Shown here: in pieces, positions 23,056 through 35,438 of the stretch
Layout of the letters: the number at the start of each line of letters is the position of its first letter
How positions within the stretch are numbered: the first letter of the stretch is position 1
NCBI GenBank assembly: GCA_020744425.1
Contig: JAGMUV010000002.1
Coordinates: 1,656,501 to 1,720,500, forward strand
DNA length: 64,000 bases
Origin: Dactylonectria macrodidyma
Taxonomy: Eukaryota > Ascomycota > Sordariomycetes > Hypocreales > Nectriaceae
Reading direction: 5' to 3'
Notes under the pieces: model-generated
The model's input: the letters and a program-made list of their open reading frames with translations, nothing else
Told to the model about the DNA's origin: nothing
Databases searched by the model: none
Made by a program: the position numbers and the translations under genes

Positions 23056-23471
23056 GACACGACGACATCACAATGCAAGATGCAAGATGCAAGTAGTGAG
23101 CAAACTGGTGCTCAGTATAGCCGACAATCATGTTGCACTGGCCAAAGAGACGAATACCACAGAAAGTCATCGTTTCGCAACTTTGATTTGTTTTTATTTG
23201 GAGCCTGACACCGACCCCTTTTCTGACATGCTCCTCAGTACAACTAACTGCTGTGACTTGCACATCAATGCCACCCCTTGTCTGGAACGTAGGATAGATA
23301 TCCCTTGCCTCGGTCGTAGGATTAATGTGAATTCCCTCCTCTACTATTTCTAGTCGAAACAAAAACATGCCTCGTGAGGACGTGTGGAAGTCTACAAACA
23401 AGTCCAAAAACACCAGAAGTGCGCAATCAACCAGACTGAGCCAGACCTCACTCACCACTGTCGTAGTTCGT
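23056..23471. other. Intergenic, convergent 3' regions
   Basis: About 415 bp between the isochorismatase gene and the next gene on the opposite strand. Nothing beyond presumed 3' UTRs was seen. Confidence 0.6.
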
Positions 23472-25426
23472 TCAATCCATACCCGTAGTCGTTCCCTTGG
23501 GCTTTGTCGAAGGCGTCATCCACGAAAAGGCAGAGGCAACGCCGACGGGGTTTGCCGGCCGTGGCATTGTGTTCGCGTTGCGGCTCTCACGCGTCCCGAG
23601 CGGCTGCTGCGGCTGCTGCGGCGGCGGCGTCTGTAACTGTGACTGCGGCTGCGATTGAGACTTCAGTTCCCCGCTGGTGCTTGCCACCCGCTTCGTATCC
23701 CATCGGTTGCCATTCTCCCCGCTGAGGGGGGTTGGCTGGCTCTTGCGTCGGCCTTCGCTAGAGGCTTTGGACCATGGAGGGGGGTCATAAGACGTGCCGG
23801 TTCTAGCTGACGTCGAGCCCGATTTCTGGGGCTTCAAGACCTTCATGTTGCGGCTGCCCCGGCCCGCCGGCTGGTATCCGCTCAGTGGTGTGGTCTCTCG
23901 CAAGCCGTCAGCACCGTTACTCGCCCCTTGACGCCAGGATCCCCATATACCAGCCGAAGACCCGCGACGAGGCTCCGCTGATGAAGATGCACCTCTTCCG
24001 TCTCGACTACCAGACTCTGAGGAGTTGGCGTCTCTGCCAGGCCTATCAGGCTCACCCCCCGCATCGGAAAGGCTGCCGGTAGGCTCAAAACCCTTGCTGG
24101 GAAGCGTCTGAGGAACCGTCGGGGAGACGCCGGTTTGGGATCCATCGTCATGTTGAGCGTTGGATCCCGAGTCCGAAATTTCTCCTCGAGTCTCGCCTTG
24201 GCCTGCCTCCTCCAGGACAAATGGTGCAGCCGTAGCATTCAATTTGTGTTTCTCAGGGACCAGGTTGCTCGTGCCGAGATTTCGGAATACCGTATCGTCC
24301 TCTGGGCGTACGAATGGCACCTGGAGCCGTTCTCGTTCGTCACCGTAAAGGGTCATTGTATTTTGTGAGAAGAGAATGTCTGCCGAATAGGCCCTCAGAG
24401 CATCACTGCCTAGGAAGATTCTGATTGCTTTTCGAGTTGTGCTCTGGGTGGCCTGCTCTGTCCCAGATACCTCGAAGAAGACTGTGATGGAGGGGACTGG
24501 CGCCCTGGGGCTGTCGGAGCGATCAGACCGGTTTCCATGATGGGTGACGACAGCCTCAGCAAAGTAGACGTTCAGTCGAATGCGGTACACCCCATCGGAT
24601 TCACGCTGAACCTCGTCCAAGAGCTCAAGTTCCCGGAGGAGAGAAAAATCAACCGTGGATTTCTGAGACCCAGAACAGATATCTGCATAGAGCAGGGTCC
24701 CATGGGCAAAGTTCGTCGTTAGCCAGCATCGAACTATCGATGGCACCGTTCCGAGCACAAAAAAAGACGGGGGCGGCTCCGGAATGTCAAAAGACTCCTC
24801 ATCATCATCTCTGACCGCAAAGTTGTTATCGAGACCCAAGCTGCTGGCTCGTCCGGACGCAACGGAGTGATGTGAATGCACTGAATGCCCGGCGGAGCTG
24901 TGTCTCCCATCCGACTTGTGGGAGAGCGAGCGCTCCATCATGAGGCCACTCCCTGGACGGACGGGGCCAAAGTCGCCTGAATGGCGGCTGCTTTGACCAC
25001 CCCAATTGGAACCGTGCAAGGCGCTTTCATCGAAGCGAACGCTATTGGCTCGCGAAGCGGCACCTCGACGAACTGGCTCCTCTTCCGCGGGGCCGAGATG
25101 AAGGGAGCCTAGAAGCTGCTCACCCTGCTCGTCCAAGTCATCAAACACGTCAGCGTGGGGCATTTGAATGGGACCTGGAATTCACAATCAGTATCATCGA
25201 TGGCTAGGGACATAAAGGATGCCTTGGACGTACCTTGCTGTGGGGTGCCCCCTAGGACACCAGGAAAAGGAGAGTTCCAAACTGATTTCAGCGCAGCATC
25301 ATCCGCTTGCCGCTTCTCCAATCGCAAAATTCGCTCTGCATGATTGCTCTGCGTGTATTGGACTTGTTTCAGTTCCATCTGTAGGTTGTACAGATCGTCG
25401 CGACTGGTCGGGAATCTTGGATCCAT
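23472..25426 (-). CDS. Conserved fungal protein with a possible retropepsin-like domain
   Basis: Function unknown. Exons 25426-25234 and 25174-23472 give 631 residues; the 59-bp intron has a GTACGT donor and CCAG acceptor. The N-terminus is a short coiled-coil (LYNLQMELKQVQYTQSNHAE). A serine/histidine-rich linker follows (SLSHKSDGRHSSAGHSVHSH). Residues of about 170-330 form a folded domain beginning PPPSFFVLGTVPSIVRCWLT. Inside it, LLYADICSGSQKSTVDFSLL and IFLGSDALRAYSADILFSQN resemble the two landmark regions of retropepsin-like folds. The expected Asp-Thr/Ser-Gly is replaced by Asp-Ile-Cys-Ser-Gly. The C-terminal half is low-complexity, rich in Ser, Gly, Pro and Gln. The start is the first ATG in this frame; the frame is open further upstream without an ATG, so an extra 5' exon is possible. 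I believe homologues are widespread in Pezizomycotina, from memory. Confidence 0.75.
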
Positions 25427-27618
25427 TCCCACCGAGTAACGAAGACTTGGAACGCCAGCGAGTTGTGGTTGCGACAATGAAATAGAAGGGATCGATGATG
25501 TAGGACAAGCAAGACGTTGGACGATGGAGAAGAAACCTAACGTTCAGAGAACCGACGGAAGGGGGAGGGCGCTTCCGAAGGGCGAAAGGTCTAGGAGTCT
25601 TGATTATTTCCAGCAATTCATGGAATCACGAACCGTGCGCGGGTTCTGTTTCTAGGCAGGTCTGTTGGGCACTTCCGACCTCGATCCCCAGGTATCAGTT
25701 CACGAGGTCCACCTCCCCCGCCACATCGCCTGGCAAAGACCACAAGGTCCAGTGGCGAAGAGGGGACGATTTGGCGAGAATCGCTGTTTCGTGAAGATGG
25801 TCGCTGGGTTGAGAATCGAGTAGTGGGTGGATGTAAACGTGTGTGATGGTACGGTTCGCAGCTTAGGGCGCTGATGCGAATCGATGCGACTCCGAAATCG
25901 TGAATTCAGGAACAAATACTTGAACAGAGCGCGGCGGAGATGTGGCCAGTACTTCGATGGGGGGGATCGTTTTCGAAGGCGTGAGAGGGGGATCGAGTAT
26001 CAGAGCTGGATGAAGAAGCTCGATGGGAACGAAGATGGCGTGGTATTCGAGGGATCTTGAAGTCGAGAGGAAAGGGGCTGCAACGTTATTATGTAGGTTG
26101 GACCGTTGGGAGGGACGTTGCGGTGGGTTCGCACGGCGCTAGGGCGAGAAACCGGGGAGAGGGGTTAGGACGAAGGGGAGCGTAAGGAGAGGCAGATTTC
26201 CTCTGGGTTCTGATCGGCGGGCCTGCAGGGGAAACCGTGGGAATAGGGCCGGGCGCGCAGGGAGTGCAGGATCAAGAAGATATGAAGTTGTAGACTATGG
26301 ATGGACGTCCAACAGTCGAGGGATGGAGGGATGATGGAGGGATGGGGTTCGGTTACAGGCACGCTAACGTGGTTGTTGTTCTAGCGCCTGTGGCGTTGTC
26401 GCCTTCTAATTCAGGCTGGCAGGGCTGTGAATTAGTGGGGATTAGATAGGGATTGACCATGCATCAGTAGCAACTTCCTCGGTGTACTCCGTACTGAGGA
26501 AGGTCCCGCAGGCTGCAGGCTGCAACTAGTGATCGTGGCTTGTGCGACCGTGTCCGAGGTGGACAATGTCACATGTGAATTGTAGATGAAGGCGAAGCAA
26601 TGCGAATATGAAAGTGAGCCGTAAAGATGTCTGACATTCGAGACACCAAGGGAATGGTTAGGCCGAGGTGGGAGTTGATAAGCGGTGATTGGACAGGTAT
26701 GACTGACACCATGAACCGAGAAAATGGAAGTCGACAATGCCTCTGTTTTAGAACACATACTACCTACGTAAAGTGGCTGGAAATCCAGGAAACTGCTTTC
26801 CCTGCATTTACATTGAAATGACACTAAGGTGAGGTACATACTAGGTAGGGTAGGTACCTACCTAGGCAGGCAGGCAACGAAACATTGCTATAGCCTCCAT
26901 GTGCCACCCACCATCGCAACTGCAACCTCTCGTTAACTTCATCTAGCTCATTAGGTAGGTACCTCTTACCTTTATTGTGAAGCGACTTGCCAAAAATCAA
27001 GAGTCTCAGCGTAGGTACTAGGAGAATGGGTATGGAGAGCTCAAACAGCTCTAACCGACGGGATAGTGTATTTGGCGGGTGGTAGGTAATTTACTATTAA
27101 ATGTTCTCTTGCATGAGGAAGTAAAGTGTCATAAATACTTAATGTAGAGTGCATGGCGAAATGTCTGATAGTAAGAAACGAAGGGCTATTATTTAGCTAG
27201 CTCGGCTGCGTACCATATGAGAGACATACTAAGGCTACATGAAGAACCGCAGGACGTGATATATTCACGGTTAAGCTGAGGACGCTCACACTACTTCTTC
27301 AAGCTTTCGACAAAGTACTAGTCCATAATAAATTTTAGCTGAGGCAAAAGCAAAGAATAATTGTTACTTGAACGGTGGCAATCGTCTATTTTCTGGGAAG
27401 TTAGACAACTTGGTGGTGTGGAGGGACTGCGTGCCCAGCACTCAATGAGGGCTTCAGCTAGGTAGAGCCTAGCTAGCTTCATCCCGAAGACCAAGAGTCC
27501 TGTTCAAGATCCTGAAGAACCTGGTATTTATTTATCTATGGTCTAGTGTATGCGCTTCTACCTGTTTGTATTGCCGCTGTGAAATTTGTCCGACCTGTGA
27601 TGTTTCTCCAAAGCCGGC
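25427..27618. other. Gene-free stretch of 2.2 kb
   Basis: Upstream region of the conserved protein gene and 3' region of the esterase gene. It has no supportable coding sequence on either strand. The part from 26,820 to 27,600 is AT-richer and has many AGGTA/TACCT steps, including a perfect 14-bp palindrome (26849-26862). Confidence 0.6.
26840..26875. repeat. AGGTAGGTACCTACCT-type palindromic repeat cluster
   Basis: Overlapping TAGG and CAGG steps around the perfect palindrome GGTAGGTACCTACC (26849-26862), followed by GGCAGGCAGGCA. A second partial copy (TAGGTAGGTACCT) lies near 26,952-26,965. Such TACCTA/TAGGTA clusters occur in intergenic DNA of several Sordariomycetes. Confidence 0.7.
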
Positions 27619-28588
27619 TTACGTAGCGCCGCACAATTCCCTCCAGTCAGGAAGAAGATATCCTGTGCGGTCATCATCCCCCAGAGACTGCCATTCCTGA
27701 CCGATATGTGGCACAATGGTATCGTAGAAAACCTCGTACGCCTTTCCGCTCATGTGAAGCCCGTCAGGGAGAAGCTCATCTAGGCCGCCCTGCTTGCCGG
27801 ACTCGGGCGAACCAAGCCATGGCCCACCAGGCGAGTAGTCTCCAGGAGCAGCCATCTCAATGGCCTTTTCCATAATAGCTTTCCAAAGGTCGACTAGGAC
27901 CACACCGGCGTTCTCCTTTGCTACTTCCCTTGCGACCTCGGAGTACGAAGCGCTGATGGCGGACGTTCGGGTCGCCTGGGGGTGACCCTCAGCTAGGTTC
28001 CTGACAGTAATCTTGATTTCATCTAGCGGCGGTGGGGTGACTAGTAAGATCTTGGGCTTGTGAGCGGTAATACGTGGGTGGTTAACGATCTTGGTCAGGT
28101 TTTCCTTGTACTGGTGAAGGGGAATATGCTGCGAAGTCGTAGGTAGCTGGATAACGGCGTCATTTGCGCCCAGCAGAATAACCTGGGGCTGATTAGAAAG
28201 TGGCCTTATGATCTGGACCTTGCACAGCTTACAAGATAGTTCATTTTTGGACCTGAGTCGCCGTTACGCTCCGGAAAGATGTCCGGGATATGCTGCAGGG
28301 CGTGAGAGGAGTTCCATCCCGAAAGGCCACGGTTCACTATATCGAGGCGTCGCCAAAACTCTTTCAGAAAATCAGTGTCTTGGACTGGCAATATAGTTGT
28401 TTATGAACGTACTTCGTTGCAACGCAGATTGGAACGAGAACCCATCAAGGACCTCGGCGGCGTGTTGGAATAGGGAGTCTCCGAAGAGAACGACCTGAGG
28501 GTACGTAGTCTAACATAGAGAGAGAAGTTAGGTGAATGCCATAAGCATGGTTTGAATGAAGTTCAGGGAGTTTGGATCTTACTGCCAT
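27619..28588 (-). CDS. IAH1: SGNH/GDSL esterase, isoamyl acetate-hydrolysing type (IAH1-like)
   Basis: Serine esterase of the SGNH family, related to yeast Iah1, which hydrolyses short acetate esters. Exons 28588-28583 (6 nt), 28509-28413, 28360-28233 and 28182-27619 give 264 residues. The start is unusual: ATG GCA, then an intron with GTAAGA donor, then exon 2, giving MATTYPQVVLFGDSLFQ. An in-frame TAG directly before exon 2 excludes a start there. All four SGNH blocks are present: GDSL with Ser14, Gly in NRGLSGWN, GAND with Asn84, and DGLH with Asp217 and His220. Intron 2 (52 bp) was placed at the AAAG acceptor because the nearer AG would leave a 28-bp intron; the join LQRKFWRRLDIVNRG matches family length. 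Intron 3 ends at CCCCAG before VILLGAND. The true substrate in this fungus is not known. Confidence 0.88.
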
Positions 28589-29464
28589 CTGGAGATGTGT
28601 TGCGAGGCTTTTCTGAGGCTGATCGCGGGGTAGTGGAAAGGGTTGGGGGTGAGTAGAGAGAAGCGTGAAAGATAACGGCTTTCGTTGGTGCCGCGGATTT
28701 ATAGCCTAATTGAAAATAGGTACCATGACATCTTTACGGCGCCTCCGTCCGTCATTCCGCCATGCTGCTGGCCTTATGCCGCTGTCCGCTGCACGTTTTG
28801 CTGCGGGGGATCCGCGCCAATTGCACACAGGACAGTGAGCAATCGTGAGTGCCAGAATGGACTAACTAATATGCCATCTCGGAAAATTTGGTGCTTTGCT
28901 GTAAAAGAACTAACTGGGAATGAAGTGAGTTTAATTGGTGTTACGGATACTGTAATGATGCTCTCGCAATTCCGCTCGGTCGATGCTTGGATTCTTAACT
29001 GACTTTAGCTGGCTCCTCTGAGGCAGAGAGGTTCAGATTTCCAGAGTTTAGACTGCTGACAGTCGAACTAGAATTTGCAAGGCTGACATTATTGCAAAAC
29101 CTCACAGCATATTTCTTTTTGAGTATTCAAAAGTCTCCAAAAAGCACTGCGTTGTTAAATAAACAATCATTATCGGAGATCAACGCCGACTGGATGAATC
29201 CATCGTGTCGTAGTCCCCAAGGTAACAATTCCCTTGAATGGCGAATTTCCATGTCCAAAGCGCAGTGGGTCTTAGTGGGGTGGCTCGCAACAATATCAAC
29301 CACCAGTGAGGTTCAACGACGCTTATCGATAACACATTCCCTGTCTTCATCTTTTTCCCAGCCAAAAAAATTCGGCGCAAGCTTCACTTCGACGCTGTGA
29401 AGCGAAGTTGTATCGACATTCCAACCACCAACCTCCAGTACCCCGAGGTGCTGCGCTTGTCATC
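28589..29464. other. Intergenic, divergent promoter region of IAH1-like gene and UTP10
   Basis: About 880 bp. I saw no gene or clear regulatory element. Confidence 0.55.
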
Positions 29465-32400
29465 ATGGCGACCTCTCTTGCTGCCCAATTGGCGCAGGTG
29501 GCCGCCAACTCAAAGTCAACCCTCAACGTCAAGGCGCAAAAGGCAGCCCACTCCAAGTCCTTGATCTGGGAACCTCGCGTCGCCGCGACCCAGAGCTACC
29601 AGGTCCTCTACACCACATGCTACCAGGGATTCGAAGAGCTTTGCCAGCTGGATTCTCGATTTACGCAATTTCAATCGACCATTTTCAGCGAGGAGAGCCA
29701 GAATGAAGACCGCACGCAACTTACCGCGGCCGAAAACGAGCAGCTAGATCGTCGGATCCAGGCTTTCCTGCGCCTCGCCGGCAGTCGACTGAGGCTGATG
29801 CCTGCTATCAAAGCCATCGAATGGTTGATTCGAAGATTTAGGTACCTTTCGTCTATCCTAGTTGCCTAGAACTTGGGAGCTAACTCGCGAGACAGGATCC
29901 ATGAAGAAAACACTGGTGCCCTGCTCCTAGCCTTCCTCCCCTACCACTCTATCCCGGCCTTTGCAACCCTCCTCTCGATACTCCCGACCAAGATACCCCA
30001 CGAGTTCCGATTCCTTGATCCTTACGTCCGCTCTGTAACCTCGCCACCGCGATCAGTTCTGGTTCACCAAGCCATCCATCGCCCTGCATTCCTTACTCTG
30101 ATCTCTGAGTATACCCTTGAGTCTTGCCGCATGCAGTTCAACTACCCTGCTCTGGTCTCATTCTGGGCTGGCATTATGACGGAGGCTGTGAGTGGCATCT
30201 TGGACAGGACCCGGTCAGGCAGGTCGGATGTTCAGAGTGAGAACGACCAGGCCTTGTTACACAGGCTGGGACCAATCTTCGCGGAATCATTGGTTATGAA
30301 GAAGGTCCCCAGCATTCAGATTGCCTCTTACATGGCAATTACAGTATTCGTGTCCAAGGGCAACCTCGAGGATATTGCTGTCACCGCTTTCATGGATCAG
30401 ACTGTTTATGGCTGGACCAATGACACCGTCCGACCTGGTCTCGTTTGCCTAGCTATCCTCGCGCAATACAGATCAGCCAAGCAAATGAGCGGCAAGACCA
30501 CCAAGGCCCTCATGAAGGTTTCTGACATTGGCCAGCTCCTGGTTGAAATTGGCCAGGAGCGCCGAGTGGACAAACTGGCTAATGGTTTGTGCCTGGCCCT
30601 TATCGAGAGATTTACGAAGAAGGGCGACCCGCGAGGCCTTGCGACGATCATGGCCATCCTTAGCAGCACGATCCTCAAAGACAAGCAAATATCCGTCATA
30701 TTCAAGTCCCTAATATTGACAGCCCATCGACTGAACGACGACAACGACGAGGACGGAGGACTTCGAAGAGAACTTGGATCTGCCCTTATTACGCTCTCCC
30801 AAAACACTGGAAAGTCCGGCGACATTATTCAGTCAGTAATCGAAGATGTGAAATTCGACATTGAGGAATTGGAGTTGAAACTCGACCTGTCCTTCCGCTC
30901 CCGAAGACTTCCCGAGCCAACAAAGGACGGCGATGACACGGTAAACGGTGGTGACAAGCCGACACAGGAAATTGGAGCTCTTTTGGATGAGATTTCTGGT
31001 CGATCAGAGAGCCTATCTCCTTGTCTCATCCCCCAGCCTGGAGAGATTTTTGACGAGTTTAGCCACATTTTCTTCTCCATCGTATCCGAAAAGTCGCAAG
31101 ACTCCGAGTTGCTCGCTAAATTCGAGCATAGCTCGAAACTCCAGGGACAGTCGGCTCTCAAGGATTGCACTTACTTTGGCTTCTTCATTCGAATCTGGTG
31201 TGGTCCGTATCCAGCACTGGCTCGTGTTGCGGCACTGGATATGGCTAAGCGAAGGCTGAAGGCTGGCGACACAGGCAACACTGATCTCCAGGCTCTGCTC
31301 CCATATTGTATCGCGGCCCTGAGTGACCCTTCGAAACGAGTTCGACAGTCAGCTGCAGACTTGATCACTGTGGTGACAAGCCTTTACACCCCACCAGTCT
31401 CGAGTGGGCTTGTTACTTGGGGGGAGGGCGTTTTGTATGGCAAGTCCAAGGATTCCGCAACGCTTACTCCGGATGTTGTGGCTCGAATGCTACACTTGCA
31501 AATCCTTCCTACTGTCGAGGAGTGTGTGATCGACCCTGAGCACATTTCTGCCGTCCTCAGAACTTCGGTTGAGCAAGGCAAATATCAATCAAAGCCCAAT
31601 CCCGCTTTGGATAAGAAGGACCACATGTCACAGCCGGGAAGACTAGCAGTCCTGACTTTCCTTACCTCTCACATTGTCAATACGCCCTTGGTATTAGTCA
31701 AGGACCGGCTTTTGAAGTGCGTGAATGAGATTCGCGGAGTCTCAACTACTACAAGGACACAACTTTTGCTACCAGCGTTGCGATGGTGGGCCAGTTTGAC
31801 TGAATCAGAGGCTACCGAGTTGTGCAGCTCTGAGCGTATCGAGAAGTCAGTCATGGACGCCCGATTCGTCGACGTTGTTGTTCCAAACGATACCGCAGGA
31901 CTTGAGTTTTTCCTGAAGTTCCTCAGAGACCCCGAGCAAAGAGAAAAGTCAGATCTGATTCGAGCCATCTTTGCTCGCATCCGAAAGATGTGGGCCCCAA
32001 TGAAGGCCGAGGTCAGATTTATTGCCGCTGAACAACTGCTGGATATCTCACAAGAGTCAGCGGGTGCTGGCGACTCCACGTCGATCGTGCCCGCCGAGGC
32101 CGCGGACCTCTTGAGGAATGTCAAGCTGACCACCGATATCCTGTCATTCTTCCTTGACTCCATTCAGACCGGAACCAAGATGATTACTGAGCCGCCTCCC
32201 AACAAGCGGCGACGAACAAGTTCTTCTGGTGGCGACCGGGGCTTGATTACCCAAGTTACCCCTGAGTTGAGCCAAGCGCTTCGAAAAGTCACCTTTGTAC
32301 TACAGCTGGTGGAGAACTCCGAACCAGTCGAGCACCCCGAACTTCTTGATGGTCTCTTTACGGCTCTTTCAGAACTCCAGCACTTTAGAACGGTCGTTGG

Positions 32401-34975
32401 ATCGGAGTTGGGCTACCTGCAGAATCTGATTCTCCGCAGTCTCCTGGCTATGATGCCCGCGTATAAAGCCAACAAGAAGCTCAAGATCGACAGCTCAGGC
32501 GGCTATGGTGACCTTCTTGTTAACTGCATTCAAAAGTCATCCAGCCCCGTGGTTCAGAACGCTGCCTTGCTCTTGATCGCCAGCCTCGCAACCACCGCCC
32601 CTAACCTGGTGCTTCACAGCGTCATGCCAATCTTCACCTTTATGGGCACTTCCGTGCTTCGACAGAACGACGATTACTCGGCCCACGTTGTTTCCCAGAC
32701 AATCAAGGAAGTTATACCTCCTCTGATCGACTCTTTGCGCCAGGGTCAGAAGAGCCCAGTGGCTGGAGCATCAGATATCCTTGTGAGCTTCACCACCGCC
32801 TATGAACACATCCCAGCCCACCGACGACATGGCTTGTTCGTCGCCCTCGTGGAGACACTTGGACCACAGGAATTTCTCCATGGCCTCATTAGCATGTTGG
32901 TCGATCGATATGGGCCGAGTGATGCGCTCTTGCAGTTTATCGTCGAGTTGTTGAATAATTTCAGCATTGAGGCGCAGCTTGAGACCCTGGTCAAGCTTTG
33001 GGATCTAATCGCCGATCTATTCAAGTCTAAGCCTGGAATCTCATTTGTTCTCTTGGGTATTAGTGACGACAGAAACAACAAGGACGTCCAAGAAATTGCT
33101 CTTCGTCAACTATCGGCATTCCCTACTTTCTTGTCAAGCAAGAAGCTCAGGTCTCAAATCGGAGGAGTAATGGAACAGGACGACATGCAAGCCTCCCGGG
33201 CGCGCGAACTTTACGCAGCACTTTTGGAGAATATTCTTGTGCTGGCAGACACAGTGAAGGTGACTAAGAGTCTCCATCACAAATGCGGCCACTCTCTCCA
33301 GAACCATCTTAACCTACTCTCTATCGGTGAGTTCATCAAGGCTGTGGAGAATCTTCTCGACAGATCCGATATGGGTCTCCGACAAAAGGTACTTCGTGCC
33401 CTGGAGGTCCGTGTTGAGCAGGAGAGCAACACCGATCCAGCTTCCAGAGCAGTGCTTTTGGCGTTCTTGCCCCAGCTTACTGCCGGTATCCGGGAGTCGA
33501 ACGACATCCGCTACAAGCACACGGCGGTCACCTGTGTGGACAAGATCGCGGAGAAGTATGGCAAGAAGGACATTGAGGCTGTTGTGGGAGCAGCAGCGAC
33601 CATTGCCGGCGAGCACTGTTTGGGACAGCCCGAGCAGCGTCTACGAGTCATGGCTCTGCTGTGCTTGACATCGCTCGTGGATGTACTAGAGGACGCCATT
33701 ATACCGGTTCTGCCAAGTGCCATTCCACAGGCCGTGACGTACTTGAACCAGAGCATCGAAGGAGATGAGCTAGATGAAGAACTGCACGTGGCTAGCTACG
33801 GGTTCATCAGCTCCCTCGCTGAACACGTTCCGTTCATGTTATCCAACCACGTCGACCGTATCCTGGAAATGTCCAACAAGTCAGCTGAAATGGAGCTGGA
33901 AGAGGAGACAAAGGAAAGCCGCGTGGACTGCCTTCACTTCTTGGCCAAGCAACTCAGCGCGAAGGAAATTTTCTCGGGCTTAGACCGGAACTGGGAGAGC
34001 GCCAAGGCCTCTGGATTTTCTGTAAGTATTGCGCTCCTTGGTTGATCTGGCACATGCTGACAGTTGCAGGCGGTTTCTGAGTACCTGGACGTCCTGGGTC
34101 TGGCCATTGACAAGCACCCTAAGTCTGGCATCTCGAAGAATGTGACGCTCCTGCTGATCATCTTGAAGAAGGCATTTGACCTTCGTCGCCAGAGGCATGC
34201 CGAGGGTGAGCTGAGCGAGGAAGCGTCGCTGAAGCTCGATGCTATTGAGGAGAGTCTCAACGAAAAGGCACTCAAGATGATCTACAAGCTCAATGATGCT
34301 GCGTTCCGACCGGCGTTTGTTGAGCTCGTCGAGTGGCCTGGGTCTGGATTGGCGAAGGGTGATCGCATTGGACGATCCCTTCGCCAATATAGCATCTACG
34401 GGTTCCTGCGAGCCTTCTTTGGTGGATTGAAGTCGATCGTCACCAACTACGCTACTTACCTTGTCGATGACGCCGTTAAGATCCTGAACTCGATTGACCT
34501 TACAGCAACTGAGGATGCCGCCTTGTGGAGCAGGGTGCTTCAGACACTGGCGCAATGCTTCGAGCATGACCAGGATGACTTCTGGCAGGCTCCGGCCCAC
34601 TTCGGGGCCATTGGGCCGGTGCTAATGGAGCAATTCTCACATGCTGGCTCAGTGGATGTGATGGAAGACCTGGTACCGGCTACGGTGGAGCTCGCATCAG
34701 CGGCAGACTCACAGGCGCACCAAAAGGAGCTCAACTCGGCGCTGCTCAAGCATTTGAGATCAGAACAGACGGCGGTACGGCTGGGCGCGGTCAAGTGCGA
34801 GCAGGCCTTGACGGACCGGCTTGGAGAGGAGTGGCTGTCGATGCTGCATGAGATGCTGCCTCGGATTAGCGAGCTGCAGGAGGATGATGATGAGGTGGTC
34901 GAGCGGGAGACGCACAGATGGATTGGTAAGATTGAGGGCGTGCTGGGAGAGAGTCTTGATTCCATGTTACAGTAA
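29465..34975 (+). CDS. UTP10: U3 snoRNP / SSU processome HEAT-repeat protein UTP10 (HEATR1)
   Basis: Large HEAT-repeat scaffold of the t-UTP subcomplex, needed for pre-18S rRNA processing and coupled to rDNA transcription in the nucleolus. Exons 29465-29841, 29896-34021 and 34070-34975 give 1,802 residues, close to the family norm. Introns are 54 and 48 bp with GTACCT and GTAAGT donors and CAG acceptors. The N-terminus MATSLAAQLAQVAANSKSTL and the early motifs SLIWEPRVAATQSY and LDSRFTQF are typical for Utp10. The body is a long array of helical repeats, interrupted by a basic nuclear-localisation-like patch (NKRRRTSSSGGDRG). The C-terminal BP28-type domain starts after the second intron region (YLDVLGLAID, then RPAFVELVEW). 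The start was chosen at MATSL rather than any upstream in-frame codon. Confidence 0.94.
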
Positions 34976-35203
34976 AAGGCGGGCGGACAAAGGGGACGGA
35001 CCGAAGGAATGAAGACGGGGCCATGTAGATACAACGTTGAAAAGTATGACGCAGAGGGGATATTTCAGAATCAAAATAGAAGATGATAACGTATTTACAT
35101 GTGGATAAGTACCCATGTATATGATTGTGAGTTGCAAGTGACGTACTTGGTACCGAACCTCGGAGGCCGGGCGGCCGGGGAAGACGGCGATATTGAGTGG
35201 GGG

Positions 35204-35242
35204 CAAGACGGGAAGACGGGAAGACGGCAAGGTGGGAAGACG
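35204..35242. repeat. GGGAAGAC-type tandem repeat
   Basis: About four imperfect units of 8-9 bp (AAGACGGG, AAGACGGG, AAGACGGC, then GGGAAGACGG after a short break) in the region downstream of UTP10. Confidence 0.7.
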
Positions 35243-35438
35243 GACAATCGGAGAGAAGGGGAAGCCCGTGACAGCGAACGAGCGAGTCATATCTAGAGTT
35301 CTACACTAATATGAGTTGGTGGTAGACTAGTTGATGCTCCGATGAATTATCGTGGCGGCGAGTGAGGCTGACCGAGATGGAGCAGATGACAAAAGGCTGT
35401 ACCCAAGCGTTTAGTAGCGCAGTGGGTTTCTTCAGGTG

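Noticed and set aside
28385..28412. 28-bp version of IAH1 intron 2 ending at GCCAG
   Set aside because: Below the usual minimum fungal intron size. The 52-bp version has a CTGAT branch-like motif and gives the family-length join.
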